Assembly: GCA_050302275.1 (NCBI GenBank)
Contig: JBNLAT010000012.1
Span: 1 to 64,000 of the forward strand
DNA from: JAPHTQ01 sp050302275
Lineage (GTDB): Bacteria > Pseudomonadota > Gammaproteobacteria > Thiohalomonadales > Thiohalomonadaceae
Length of the DNA: 64,000 nt
Direction of reading: 5' to 3'
Part shown: positions 28,556 to 38,293 of the stretch, piece by piece
Layout: each line of letters opens with the position of its first letter
Position numbering within the stretch: position 1 is the first letter of the stretch
Position numbers and translations under genes: made by a program
The notes under the pieces: model-generated
Told to the model about the DNA's origin: nothing
Databases searched by the model: none
What the model saw: the letters and a program-made list of their open reading frames with translations, nothing else

Positions 28556-29416
28556 ATGGAAGAGCGGCTGGAACGTTTAATCGAGCTGGGCGAGCGTCTG
28601 CTGGCCCAGCTCAGCCCATGCACTTCCAGCCACAGCGTCGACTGGTCCGCAACAGCCTTTCGCTGGCAACGTGAACCGGGCGGTGGTGTCCTCAAAGCTA
28701 TCGCCCAGCCGCATACCCTGCGCCTGGAAGACCTGCAGGGTATCGAGCGACAGAAAGATCTGTTGCAACGCAACACCCGCCAATTCGTCGCCGGACTACC
28801 CGCCAACAACGCCCTGCTGTGGGGCTCCCGCGGTACCGGCAAATCCTCCCTGGTCAAGGCACTGCTCAACCACCACGCGGCTGAGGGGCTGCGCCTGATC
28901 GAGGTGGAGCGCAGCGAACTGGTGGACTTGCCTCAGATCGTCGCCCTGCTGCGGGAACGTCCCGAACGCTTCATCCTCTTCTGCGACGACCTCAGCTTCG
29001 AGGCGGGCGACCCGGGCTACAAGGCACTTAAGGTGGCGCTGGATGGCTCCCTCGATGCCCCGCCGGAGAATGTGTTGATCTACGCCACCTCCAACCGCCG
29101 CCATCTGGTACCGGAAACCATGCGCGAAAACCAGGAGGCACAGGTGGTTGATACCGAGCTCCATCTCGGTGATGCCCTGGAGGAGAAGATTTCCCTATCG
29201 GAACGTTTCGGCCTCTGGCTCTCTTTTTACCCCTTCAATCAGGAGGAGTATCTGGGCATTGTCCGTTACTGGCTGCTACAACTGGGTATAGAGACATTTA
29301 GCGACGAAGCCCGCGCAGACGCCCTGCGTTGGGCCCAGGCCCGCGGCACCCGCAGTGGTCGTAGCGCCTGGCAGTTCGCCCGCGATCTGGCGGGACGAAG
29401 CCGACTGGGCGAATAA
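28556..29416 (+). CDS. DUF815-family AAA ATPase
   Basis: The 286-residue protein has Walker A WGSRGTGKSSLVKALL near residue 85, Walker B ERFILFCDDLSFEAGD near 140, and sensor-like YATSNRRHLVPETM near 180. These match the DUF815 AAA family, whose function is not firmly established. It is 9 bases after ettA and 31 bases before the Lon-like gene, so the three probably share a transcript. Confidence 0.9.
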   Translation: MEERLERLIELGERLLAQLSPCTSSHSVDWSATAFRWQREPGGGVLKAIAQPHTLRLEDLQGIERQKDLLQRNTRQFVAGLPANNALLWGSRGTGKSSLVKALLNHHAAEGLRLIEVERSELVDLPQIVALLRERPERFILFCDDLSFEAGDPGYKALKVALDGSLDAPPENVLIYATSNRRHLVPETMRENQEAQVVDTELHLGDALEEKISLSERFGLWLSFYPFNQEEYLGIVRYWLLQLGIETFSDEARADALRWAQARGTRSGRSAWQFARDLAGRSRLGE

Positions 29417-29447
29417 ACAAGAAAAACGGATTCCATCAAGGAGCGTT

Positions 29448-31862
29448 ATGAAGGCACCCAAACCGCTGGCGGCCAAGGCCCTGGCCCACACCTGCGACCC
29501 GAAGCAGTTCAAGTTCAAGACCACCGCTGAACTGGATGATCTCACCGAGATCATCGGCCAGTCTCGTGCAGTGAAGGCGGTTCACTTCGGCATCGGCATT
29601 CGCCACGAGGGTTACAACCTCTACGTCATGGGACCACCCGGCATCGGTAAGCACACCATGGTGGGCGACTACCTGAAACAGATCGCCGGCTCACAACCCC
29701 AGCCCTCAGACTGGTGCTACATCAATAACTTCGACCAACCCCATAAACCCCGTGCGCTGGAGTTACCCCACGGCCGCGGCCAGGAACTGAGCCATGACAT
29801 GGAGCAGTTCATCGAGGAGCTAGCCACAACCATCCCTGCGACCTTCGAAAGTGATGAGTATCGTGAACGCATCCATTCACTGGAAGAAAAGCTGAAACAA
29901 AGACAGGAACAAGCTTTTGGTGAACTGGAGCAGGCAGCAAAAAGCCAGTCGGTAAAACTTTTCCGCACTCCCGGAGGCTTTGCCTTTGCTCCGATGCTGG
30001 GTGATGAAATGATCGAACCAGATGATTTCTCCAAGATGCCCATAGAAGAACAGCAGCGGCTGGAACAGGTTATTGAAGAACTTCAGAGACAATTGCAAGA
30101 CATCATTCAACACATCCCACAGTGGCGCAAGGAGACCCGCGACAAGGTCAAGGAGCTCAATCGCGAGATGACCATGAATGCGGTGGGCCATCTCATCGAT
30201 GAAATGAAGAAACGCTACAACAACCTGCCTGAAGTACTTAAATACCTTGAGGCAGTGGAGCAGGATATTGTCGAAAACGTAAAGGACTTTCTGGTCCAGG
30301 AAGAGAGTGGCGAAGGCCCTGGACAACAACCAGCCAACCCGCGCCAGTTACACCGCTACAAAGTCAACAACCTGATCCGCAACAACCGTGGCGACGGCGC
30401 TCCGGTGGTCTATCTGGATAACCCCAGCTATCTCAACCTAGTCGGACGTGCCGAACACATGGCACAGTTCGGCACTCTGGTCACCGATTTCACCCTGATC
30501 AAACCCGGCGCCCTGCATGAGGCCAATGGCGGTTACCTCCTGCTGGATATGCACAAACTGTTAGCTCACCCCTACGCCTGGGAGGGACTAAAACGGGCCC
30601 TCTATGCCAGCAAGATCAACATTGAATCGCTGGAGAAGATGCTCAGTCTGGGCAGCACTGTCTCACTGGAACCGCAGCCTATCCCCATCGATATCAAAGT
30701 GGTGTTGCTCGGCGACCGGCGCCTCTATTATTTATTGCAGGAGTACGATCCGGACTTTGGTGAACTGTTCAAGATCCAGGCAGACTTCGACGAACGTATC
30801 GAGCGTAACGACGAAAACAACCTGCTGATGGCACGGGTGATCGCCACCCTGGCACGCAAAGAGCAGTTGCTACCCTTCAGTCGCGATGCGGTGGCGCGGG
30901 TCATCGATTACGCCTCGCGCCATGTGGAGGACGCAGAGAAGCTAACCACCCACATGCGCTCCATCGCCGACCTGCTGCGCGAGTCCGACTATCTGGCACG
31001 ACAGCAGGGACATAAGGCGGTTAAACCCAACGATATTGATGACACCATCGAGCAGCAGATCCACCGCGCTTCACGGGTACGTGAACGAATACAGGAGGCG
31101 ATTCATCGCGGTGATATCTTCATCGACAGCGACGGCGAATGCATCGGTCAGGTCAACGCTCTGTCGGTACTCGATATGGGTAACTACATGTTCGGTCAAC
31201 CTTCACGTGTCACCGCCACGGTACACATCGGCGAGGGCAGCGTAGTAGACATCGAGCGCGAAGTGGAGATGAGCGGCCCTATCCACTCCAAGGGAGTACT
31301 GATCCTCTCCGCCTTCCTTGCCGCCCGCTATGCACAGAAACAGCCACTCTCCCTATCCGCCAGCCTGGTGTTCGAACAGAACTACGGTGGCATTGACGGC
31401 GATAGCGCTTCGCTAGCGGAATTGTGCGCTCTGCTCTCGGCGCTGGCGGAGGCACCGATCAAGCAATCCTTTGCCATGACCGGCTCGGTCAATCAGCGTG
31501 GTCAGGTACAACCCATCGGTGGAGTCAATGAAAAAATCGAGGGCTTCTTTGAGGTTTGCCGCGCCCGTGGCCTGGACGGCAACCAGGGAGTGATCATCCC
31601 CGCGATTAACGTCAAAAACCTGATGCTACGACGGGATGTCATCGAGGCGGTAAAGCAGAAACAGTTCAGTATCTATGCAGTCGAGGAGGTGGATCAGGCA
31701 CTGGCACTACTGACCGGACTCACGGCGGGTAACCCCAATGCCAAAGGGGGGTATCCGAAAGAGACTATCAACGGCAGGGTACAGGCACGACTAAAAGAGA
31801 TGGCCCTGGTAAGGCAGCAGTTCGGCGAGCACGGCAAGGAGAAGGAGAGCAGCGACGAGTGA
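29448..31862 (+). CDS. Lon-like ATP-dependent protease (AAA + S16 domain)
   Basis: The 804-residue protein starts at ATG 29448 with AAGGAG in front. The ATPase Walker A is GPPGIGKHTMV (about 61-71), with a His where Ser/Thr is usual. A coiled-coil insertion spans about 130-280. The second half has the Lon-type S16 domain: GDSASLAEL with nucleophile Ser653 and VNEKIEG with Lys696, spaced 43 residues as in E. coli Lon. It resembles the bacterial LonB-like/YcbZ group rather than true Lon, which has an N-terminal substrate domain. It follows ettA and the DUF815 gene. Confidence 0.93.
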   Translation: MKAPKPLAAKALAHTCDPKQFKFKTTAELDDLTEIIGQSRAVKAVHFGIGIRHEGYNLYVMGPPGIGKHTMVGDYLKQIAGSQPQPSDWCYINNFDQPHKPRALELPHGRGQELSHDMEQFIEELATTIPATFESDEYRERIHSLEEKLKQRQEQAFGELEQAAKSQSVKLFRTPGGFAFAPMLGDEMIEPDDFSKMPIEEQQRLEQVIEELQRQLQDIIQHIPQWRKETRDKVKELNREMTMNAVGHLIDEMKKRYNNLPEVLKYLEAVEQDIVENVKDFLVQEESGEGPGQQPANPRQLHRYKVNNLIRNNRGDGAPVVYLDNPSYLNLVGRAEHMAQFGTLVTDFTLIKPGALHEANGGYLLLDMHKLLAHPYAWEGLKRALYASKINIESLEKMLSLGSTVSLEPQPIPIDIKVVLLGDRRLYYLLQEYDPDFGELFKIQADFDERIERNDENNLLMARVIATLARKEQLLPFSRDAVARVIDYASRHVEDAEKLTTHMRSIADLLRESDYLARQQGHKAVKPNDIDDTIEQQIHRASRVRERIQEAIHRGDIFIDSDGECIGQVNALSVLDMGNYMFGQPSRVTATVHIGEGSVVDIEREVEMSGPIHSKGVLILSAFLAARYAQKQPLSLSASLVFEQNYGGIDGDSASLAELCALLSALAEAPIKQSFAMTGSVNQRGQVQPIGGVNEKIEGFFEVCRARGLDGNQGVIIPAINVKNLMLRRDVIEAVKQKQFSIYAVEEVDQALALLTGLTAGNPNAKGGYPKETINGRVQARLKEMALVRQQFGEHGKEKESSDE

Positions 31863-31870
31863 GTTAGCGC

Positions 31871-32194
31871 TTAGTCCTCGTCCTCAGCTTCGGAATCCAC
31901 CGCCCAGTCGAGAGTATCGAGCGGATTGCCCCGTTCATCGGGATGGCGTGCCTGTTCCGTATCGCCGAAATCATCGGCTACGAGGTCATCGAACGGGCCA
32001 GACCAGTCTTCCGGTGCTGCGCCAGGCTGAAAACGCTGCGAATGCCAGCTGTCGATATCCAGCTCCTCAATGGCGCCGTCGAAATACTGGATCTCGACAA
32101 TCCCCTCGTCCTCATCCGTGGCAACAACTTCGAAGCTGGCGCCACTATCGTTGCGGTACCACTTGCCTACTTCAGGTTCGATGCGATTTAACAT
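31871..32194 (-). CDS. acidic conserved protein (DUF6763-like)
   Basis: The 107-residue strongly acidic cytosolic protein begins MLNRIEPEVGKWYRND and carries FEVVATDEDEGIVEIQYFDG, then IEELDIDSWHSQRF. I recognise it as a small protein of gammaproteobacteria, probably DUF6763. The fold looks like a small beta-barrel with an acidic disordered tail. No function is known to me. It is convergent with the Lon-like gene, 8 bases apart. Confidence 0.75.
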   Translation of the reverse strand: MLNRIEPEVGKWYRNDSGASFEVVATDEDEGIVEIQYFDGAIEELDIDSWHSQRFQPGAAPEDWSGPFDDLVADDFGDTEQARHPDERGNPLDTLDWAVDSEAEDED

Positions 32195-32380
32195 AACTCC
32201 CCCTTGGGTCGGACGCTCTCACATGAACATAGCAGATTTAGATTAAATACAACTTGCCTATAGCATCCCCCATATCCCGCCGCACATCAACGTTCTAAAG
32301 TGATCTGGCACACAAGCTGGACAAACCCGGTAATATCCATCTGTCGGCACGATTGGCCGTACCACGCAAGGGTGGCTAGA

Positions 32381-34972
32381 ATGAACAGGATAGATCAGCT
32401 TCCGCCTGGAGATACGGTGTACGACGATCAACCACATAAAAAGCAGACGAAGAAAAGCTACAGCCTGCAGCAACGCTACATCGTCATCACCGGTGTGCTC
32501 ACCACTCTGATCCTCGCCTTTGCCTGGCTGGCCCAATCCTATGTTGTCGAACAGGGCCAGGAGCACCTCCTCACTATCGAGAAACACAATCATTTAGCCG
32601 AACTGGTACGTGAGTTGCGTAGCAGTGTACTCGATATGGAAGAAAATCTGAGCGCCTATATGTGGGAGCCTAACGCTTCGCTGCGGGCAGCAGTGCATCA
32701 GAACGTCGACCAGGCATCGCATTATTTCAATGAGCTGAAAAAGGATGGCTGGTTGGATACTCTGGGCTATGTACACAAATTTAATGCCTTAGGTACCAGC
32801 ATCCAGTCTATGCATCCACGTCTCGATCATGTAATGGACACCAGGCTTCAAACCGGCGACAACATACCTATCATCAGCGCCATTGAACGAACTAATCATG
32901 TCGATGCCAGTGAGTTCAGTAAAATAGGAAATGAGATCATTCGCAGCTTTTCTCAGGCAACGGAAAAATCTGAGGCACATCAACTGCAGAACATGCTAAC
33001 GCTCCTGCTCTCACGCTGGCAGGAACTGAACGCCACCCTGACTCGATATATCGATATACGCCGCGACAATCCACAATCTTCCGTCCACATAGATCTACAA
33101 AATGAAATCAATTTGCTCTATGTCGCGATCGAGACACAACTACAAAGTATCCAGCAGCAACAAAAACTGCTCGATAAAACCAACAGCGCGCACCTCGCAT
33201 CAATGCTGGCATTAATGCACAAATGGGATCAGGGTTATCAGCAAATACGTAGCAGCAAACCAAATGAATATTTGCGCACCGACGTGCCGTATCTTAAAAA
33301 TGCCATTCAGCCGAGTTTTCAATTACTGTGGAGTTATCTTTCTGTACTGGACCAGACCATTGAACGTTATTCCGCCAGTGAGGCAACCCGCCAGCAAATC
33401 ATTACCGAATCTATCGCTAATGGTGTCTGGTCCCTTTCACTAATCATTCTGCTCATTCTGGCAATGGGCTTCTTCTATTTTCAACGTGGAATTCTTAAAC
33501 CTATCTCCCGTGTGGCCAGTGCACTGCGTGCAGAAGCCAATAATGAAGAACCACTACCTCTGCCTACAGTTAACAGCATAGAAACCCAGCAGTTAATCGA
33601 CGCCTTTGATGAAATGCGCGATCAGGTACAGGATCGCCAGCGTGCACTGGAACACCAGGCACTCCATGACAGCCTGACTTCCCTGCCCAATCGCTACAAA
33701 CTACAGAAGGAACTGGAAAAGCAGTGCCGCATTGCACAGGAAAAAGGGAACTCCATCGCCGTGCTAATGCTCGGCCTGGATCGATTCAAGGACATTAACG
33801 ATACTCTGGGGCATCGTATTGGTGATCGTATTCTGCAACTATTCGGTGAACGATTGCGCTATCTGATACGCACTGAAGACATGGTGGCTCGACTGGGTAG
33901 CGATGAATTTGTCGTGCTGCAACCGGGCATTGGTCAGGAAGAAGCGATCTACACCGCACGCAAACTACTGACGGAATTCACCCAGCCTTTCCAGGTGGAG
34001 CAGATCAATCTCTATGTAAGCTGTAGCATCGGTATCGCGCTCTACCCTTCTCATGCCACCAGTCCCGCAGAGCTAACACGTTACGCAGATATTGCGATGC
34101 ATATCGCGAAACAACTGAAAACAGGCTATTCACTCTACGAGCGTAAACACGACACCAACAATATTCTGCATCTATCCCTCGCAACCGATCTGCGCCACGC
34201 GGTCTCACAGGATGTTCTGCAACTCAGTTTCCAGCCACAGCAATTCCTGCACAGTGGCGAATATGCGGGCATGGAGGTGCTATTGCGCTGGAATCATCCT
34301 GTACACGGTTACGTCTCACCCGAAGAGTTCATCCCCATCGCCGAACAGACCGGGGCCATTCATGCCATCACCCACTGGGTACTGGAGAACAGTTTCAAAC
34401 AGATCCGTCGCTGGATTTCGGCAGGCCGCGATCCGGGACTAGTGTCGATCAACATCTCGGTGTTCAATCTTCAGGCGCGTGATTTTGTCGAAACCCTGGC
34501 GGAAATGATGCAGAAATGGGAGATCAATCCGCAGAAGATCATGTTGGAGATCACCGAAACAGCAATGATGGCCGACCCGATCAATGCCAAGTCGACCCTC
34601 GATAAACTCAACCAGTTGGGATTAAAGATCGCCATCGACGACTTCGGCACAGGCTTCTCTTCCCTCGCCTATATCAAGCAGCTACCCGTACAGGAATTGA
34701 AGATAGACAAATCCTTTGTCAGCGATATGGTTTACGACGAAAACGACGCGGTGATCGTCCATTCCACTATCGACCTGGCGCACAACCTCGGTCTGAAAGT
34801 CGTTGCCGAAGGGGTGGAAAGCGGTGAAATAGCCACGCAACTGGAAATGCTTAACTGTGACGTTATCCAGGGCCACCACTACGGCAGGCCGATGCGCGCA
34901 GATGAAATCGAAATGATGATGCCACTACTAACAGGTGGCGGTAAGGTCCACGATATTCGCGATTACCGTTAG
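32381..34972 (+). CDS. membrane-bound GGDEF-EAL protein (likely c-di-GMP phosphodiesterase)
   Basis: The 863-residue protein starts at ATG 32381. One N-terminal helix (about 30-50) and another near 350-370 flank a large helical periplasmic domain. A HAMP-like linker follows, then GGDEF (about 425-585) and EAL (about 600-850) domains. The GGDEF site reads GSDEF, so cyclase activity is doubtful. The EAL domain reads EVLLRW in place of EALLRW, but NISVFNLQ, ITETAMM, AIDDFGTGFSSL, LKIDKSF and AEGVES are kept, consistent with phosphodiesterase activity. The stop codon lies inside the direct repeat of the small element that follows. Confidence 0.92.
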   Translation: MNRIDQLPPGDTVYDDQPHKKQTKKSYSLQQRYIVITGVLTTLILAFAWLAQSYVVEQGQEHLLTIEKHNHLAELVRELRSSVLDMEENLSAYMWEPNASLRAAVHQNVDQASHYFNELKKDGWLDTLGYVHKFNALGTSIQSMHPRLDHVMDTRLQTGDNIPIISAIERTNHVDASEFSKIGNEIIRSFSQATEKSEAHQLQNMLTLLLSRWQELNATLTRYIDIRRDNPQSSVHIDLQNEINLLYVAIETQLQSIQQQQKLLDKTNSAHLASMLALMHKWDQGYQQIRSSKPNEYLRTDVPYLKNAIQPSFQLLWSYLSVLDQTIERYSASEATRQQIITESIANGVWSLSLIILLILAMGFFYFQRGILKPISRVASALRAEANNEEPLPLPTVNSIETQQLIDAFDEMRDQVQDRQRALEHQALHDSLTSLPNRYKLQKELEKQCRIAQEKGNSIAVLMLGLDRFKDINDTLGHRIGDRILQLFGERLRYLIRTEDMVARLGSDEFVVLQPGIGQEEAIYTARKLLTEFTQPFQVEQINLYVSCSIGIALYPSHATSPAELTRYADIAMHIAKQLKTGYSLYERKHDTNNILHLSLATDLRHAVSQDVLQLSFQPQQFLHSGEYAGMEVLLRWNHPVHGYVSPEEFIPIAEQTGAIHAITHWVLENSFKQIRRWISAGRDPGLVSINISVFNLQARDFVETLAEMMQKWEINPQKIMLEITETAMMADPINAKSTLDKLNQLGLKIAIDDFGTGFSSLAYIKQLPVQELKIDKSFVSDMVYDENDAVIVHSTIDLAHNLGLKVVAEGVESGEIATQLEMLNCDVIQGHHYGRPMRADEIEMMMPLLTGGGKVHDIRDYR

Positions 34973-35118
34973 GGTACCTCTAAGAATTCAATCAAGTCGA
35001 TGAGTGCAAGGCGGAAAGCAACGAAAAAGCGCAGTTTACATGGAGTAAATGAGCATTTCGAGACGCTTTCCAACGCCGCAATCGCGGCTTGAGTGAATTT
35101 TTAGAGGTGCCCGTTAGG
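34966..35118. mobile_element. MITE-like palindromic insertion with 8-bp direct repeats
   Basis: An element of about 137 bases (34974-35110) is bounded by an identical 8-base direct repeat, CCGTTAGG, at 34966-34973 and 35111-35118. Its ends are inverted repeats with few mismatches: GTACCTCTAAGAATTCA on the left, and on the right the complement of GCACCTCTAAAAATTCA. The similarity continues imperfectly to a centre near ACATGGAGTAAAT. There is no coding capacity. The ends resemble IS5-type terminal repeats. It sits exactly between two convergent genes and each gene's stop codon lies within one copy of the direct repeat. Confidence 0.75.
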
Positions 35119-36334
35119 CAAATACGAACGGCATCTGCTTGCTCTTACGATAATTCTCCACATCCACTACTCTACCTTCCGCCACACCGGCACGCGCCTT
35201 CAGCAACGCAGCTTCGATACGCCGGTCAGTGATCTGATAGCGTGAATTCAGATTGATATCGTGCAGTGAAGGGCACTCTTCGCCAAAGACGTGCTGATAA
35301 ACCTCAGTCATCATGCCATAGCGACCAGACATCAGCATGTTGGTGGCATTCTTGATCTGCGCCATCGCCTTGTCGTCACGACAGTAGAAGCTGGTGACCA
35401 GCATCACCGAGATAGCATGCAATACGTCGTACTGCACATGTGCCACCAGTACCAGCAGTTGATGACGGGTCAGCGGTACATTTTTCTGCCAGGCAAAACG
35501 GATGATGCCACCAAGTAACAGAGTGAAAAATTCCGGTACTCCCCATTCCATACCCAGACCGACCGAGGCCAGGGCTTCCATCGTGGTAAACGATTCATCC
35601 CCGGCAACCAACCGCTGAATCAGGACATTATCGGCAACACCGTGCAACATCGGTTGATCCTGCTCCTCGAACGGCACCCCCAGACCTTCAAAGATCTGTC
35701 GATACATCACGATGTGGGTGGTCGACTCAAACAGCCCACCCAGTGATGGGTAATCCTCCACCGTGTGCATACCGACACCGTATTCATCGGCCACCAGTTG
35801 CGCCAGCACGATCTGGGTCAGCTCGGAGATGCGTTCGTTAAGCTGCCCATAGGGCATCGCCATGACACCCGAGAAACGACCCAGCGCCAGGGCTACACAC
35901 TGACGGGTATTTTTGACCTGATTGAAATATTGCACCGCGAAACGGGTGATCTGCTGCTGATCGAAATCGCCATTAAAGACCCGGACAAAGAACGGGTGAC
36001 GCCAGACGGGATGATCCATTACATGGTCGTGCAACTCCAGGAACATCTTTTCCAGTGCACCGGGGTTAAACAGCGCGGTCTGACCGAAGGGGTTACCCGG
36101 TTCCTTCTCCGCTATCGCCCGCAATGCAGCAAACTGTTTGTAAAGCGGATTAGCCGGGTCTTCCAGCTCACCGATCACCTTGCGGAAATCACTGACCTGA
36201 TCCTGCTTGAAACGCGACAACACTGCCTCGGCATCCATTTGCAGCAACTCGGGCAGATGATGCACATCGCTGAGCACGTGCGGTGTGCCATCGGACTGGA
36301 TTTCAAGCAGATCGGAAAAGCGTGTAGCACTCAT
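35114..36334 (-). CDS. haem-oxygenase-fold iron-containing redox enzyme (TenA/PqqC-like)
   Basis: I chose ATG 36334 (MSATRFSDLLEI), giving 406 residues. The frame is open for 22 more codons upstream, but that extension looks non-coding. The C-terminal 280 residues are helical with FLELHDHVMDHPVWRHPFF, VQYFNQVKNTRQC, LVADEYGVGMHTVEDYP and HVQYDVLHAISVM, the Glu/His pattern of haem-oxygenase-like di-iron proteins. The N-terminal 110 residues are unassigned. No substrate can be inferred. It is downstream of soxB on the same strand but separated by a strong terminator. Confidence 0.75.
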   Translation of the reverse strand: MSATRFSDLLEIQSDGTPHVLSDVHHLPELLQMDAEAVLSRFKQDQVSDFRKVIGELEDPANPLYKQFAALRAIAEKEPGNPFGQTALFNPGALEKMFLELHDHVMDHPVWRHPFFVRVFNGDFDQQQITRFAVQYFNQVKNTRQCVALALGRFSGVMAMPYGQLNERISELTQIVLAQLVADEYGVGMHTVEDYPSLGGLFESTTHIVMYRQIFEGLGVPFEEQDQPMLHGVADNVLIQRLVAGDESFTTMEALASVGLGMEWGVPEFFTLLLGGIIRFAWQKNVPLTRHQLLVLVAHVQYDVLHAISVMLVTSFYCRDDKAMAQIKNATNMLMSGRYGMMTEVYQHVFGEECPSLHDINLNSRYQITDRRIEAALLKARAGVAEGRVVDVENYRKSKQMPFVFA

Positions 36335-36470
36335 CAGGTGATAACCCTTTTGCAGTCGGTAAGTGAATAAATGTAAGCATACAGAAAACGCATCATACAA
36401 TGCGTGGGATCAATATGCTTGTCCGTCTGTTGTGGTTATCGTGCTTCGGTGGGGGAATTACAAGGCAGGA

Positions 36471-36502
36471 AAGAAAAACGGCGGGACCCAATGGCCCCGC
36501 CG
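36471..36502 (-). terminator. soxB terminator
   Basis: CGGCGGG and CCCGCCG pair around a 10-base loop. On the minus strand the hairpin is followed by TTTTTCTT. It begins 7 bases after the soxB stop. Confidence 0.85.
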
Positions 36503-36508
36503 AGTCGA

Positions 36509-38293
36509 TCAGGCGTTATAGTCGGCCAGGCCCGGATTCCCCGCCACATTTTTCAGCTTGGGGGTATTGAGCTTGGTGACTTTGGCTTCCTTAATGTCGC
36601 GCAGGTAGTCGGCCACCACATCCCAGATGGGACGGCCCGGCGACTGGGAACCGACGGTGGCCCAACCGGCGACCTTGTACTTTTTCTCCGCTTCGATCAG
36701 CGTACCATCGTCCAGCGCCATATCCAGTACACGCTTGCCCATCTCCGCGGTCGGGTCGCAGACATAGTCCATACCCCCAACGCGCACCATGTCCCCGCCC
36801 TGCTGGTAGTAAGGGTCCTGGTTAAACAGGTTGTCCATTACGTCTTCCAGGATCAGCTTGATCTCGGCACCGCTCATCTCCCGCACATAGGTCTCGGGAT
36901 AGGTGGTACCGGTCTGGTCCATCACGTGCTCCATGGTGATCTTCTGCCCAGGCAGCACGGTGGTACCCCAGCGGAAACCGGGTGAGAGGGAGATCTGTGC
37001 ATCACCGACGATACGCTGAGCGTCGCAGATGATCTGGTCGAAGGTGCCGTTAAAGTTACCGCGGCGATAGAGCAGATCTCCGGCGGTCGCCAGTTCTTCA
37101 TTGAGCTGCGGCAGGTAGGGTTTGCGCACACCATCAATGTAGGTCTGCATCTCCGCATCGGGCTCGATCAGGTTGGAGAAGACCGGCAGCAGCTTGTAAC
37201 GGAAGTCCCGTACTTTGCCGTCACGCACATCGAGATCCATTACACCGAGGAACTTGCCGTTGGAACCGGCGTTGCACACCAGGGTCTGACCACCGGCATT
37301 CTTAATGATGCTCGGTGCAGGCATGCCATCGTGAGTATGACCGCCAAGAACCACATCGATACCGCTAACCACCGCGGCCATTTTCAGATCCACATCCATG
37401 CCATTGTGGGAGATCACAACCACCACATCCGGCTTTTCGTTCTCGCGGATCTCGTCCACCAGTGCCTGCATATCGTCATCGCGAATACCGAAGGTCCAGT
37501 CGGGAATGAAACGGGACGGGTTGGCGATAGGGGTATAGGGGAAGGCCTGACCGATCACCGCCACCCGAACCCCATTCATGCTACGCATGGTATAGGGCTT
37601 GAAGGCGTGACCACTGTCCTCGTTAAAGTCAGCGAAGTCGGCAAACTTGTAGTCGAATAGCGCCACCTCGTTAACCTTGACGTTCTGTGCCACGAACTCG
37701 CCCTTGAAGGCGGCAATGTTCTTCAGCACCTCTTCGTCCATGTAGGTGAACTCCCAGTGGCCGGTCATGATATCAACGCCCAGCTTGTTGCAGGCCTCGA
37801 CCATATCCATGCCGCGGGTCCACAGCGCAGTACCGGAACCCTGCCAGGTATCACCGCCGTCGAGCAGCAGGGTATTACCGTGATTGCGCTCGGCGTGCAT
37901 ACGCTTAACCAGGGTCGACAGATGGGCAAACCCACCGACCTTGCCGTATTTCTGTGCCGCGTCTGTGTAATTCAGATAGGTGAAGGCATGTGACTCAATG
38001 CCACCCGGTTTAATACCGAAGTGCTGCAACAGCTTATCGCCGACCAGATGCGGGGCCTTACCTTCGGCGGCACCGATACCAAGGTTAACGTTCGGTTCGC
38101 GGAAATAGATGGGATTGAGCTGCGCGTGGGTATCGGTGATATGGAGCAGGGTGAGGTTGCCGAATTGCGGTACCTCATAGAGGTCGGCGGGGGCCTTGCT
38201 GCTCGCTTTTCCGGGCATATCGCAACCTGGCAGCATGCCAGCGGCACCGGCGATACCCATCAATTGGATAAACTGTCGACGACTAAAGGACAT
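36509..38293 (-). CDS. soxB: thiosulfohydrolase SoxB
   Basis: SoxB is the di-manganese periplasmic enzyme that hydrolyses the terminal sulfonate from the sulfur carrier SoxYZ during thiosulfate oxidation. The 594-residue protein has a twin-arginine signal (SRRQFIQLMGIAGAAGM) followed by LPGC, which could be a lipobox. The metallophosphatase half has LLHITDTHAQLNP, LLDGGDTWQGSGTALWTRG and GHWEFTY near residues 55-185, then ISHNGMDVD and GGHTHDGMP. The C-terminal half is the 5'-nucleotidase-type domain. No other sox gene is present in the window, as is common for stand-alone soxB in gammaproteobacterial sulfur oxidisers. Confidence 0.96.
   Translation of the reverse strand: MSFSRRQFIQLMGIAGAAGMLPGCDMPGKASSKAPADLYEVPQFGNLTLLHITDTHAQLNPIYFREPNVNLGIGAAEGKAPHLVGDKLLQHFGIKPGGIESHAFTYLNYTDAAQKYGKVGGFAHLSTLVKRMHAERNHGNTLLLDGGDTWQGSGTALWTRGMDMVEACNKLGVDIMTGHWEFTYMDEEVLKNIAAFKGEFVAQNVKVNEVALFDYKFADFADFNEDSGHAFKPYTMRSMNGVRVAVIGQAFPYTPIANPSRFIPDWTFGIRDDDMQALVDEIRENEKPDVVVVISHNGMDVDLKMAAVVSGIDVVLGGHTHDGMPAPSIIKNAGGQTLVCNAGSNGKFLGVMDLDVRDGKVRDFRYKLLPVFSNLIEPDAEMQTYIDGVRKPYLPQLNEELATAGDLLYRRGNFNGTFDQIICDAQRIVGDAQISLSPGFRWGTTVLPGQKITMEHVMDQTGTTYPETYVREMSGAEIKLILEDVMDNLFNQDPYYQQGGDMVRVGGMDYVCDPTAEMGKRVLDMALDDGTLIEAEKKYKVAGWATVGSQSPGRPIWDVVADYLRDIKEAKVTKLNTPKLKNVAGNPGLADYNA

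Noticed and set aside
35114..35200. rRNA/tRNA or CRISPR search in repeats and gaps
   Set aside because: Reading all intergenic regions I found no tRNA cloverleaf, rRNA segment or regularly spaced repeat; the only repeat here is the MITE-like element.
36335..36400. 22-codon N-terminal extension of the haem-oxygenase-fold protein
   Set aside because: The extension is Tyr/Cys/Leu-rich without matching the family, and MSATRFSDLLEI is a more natural start.
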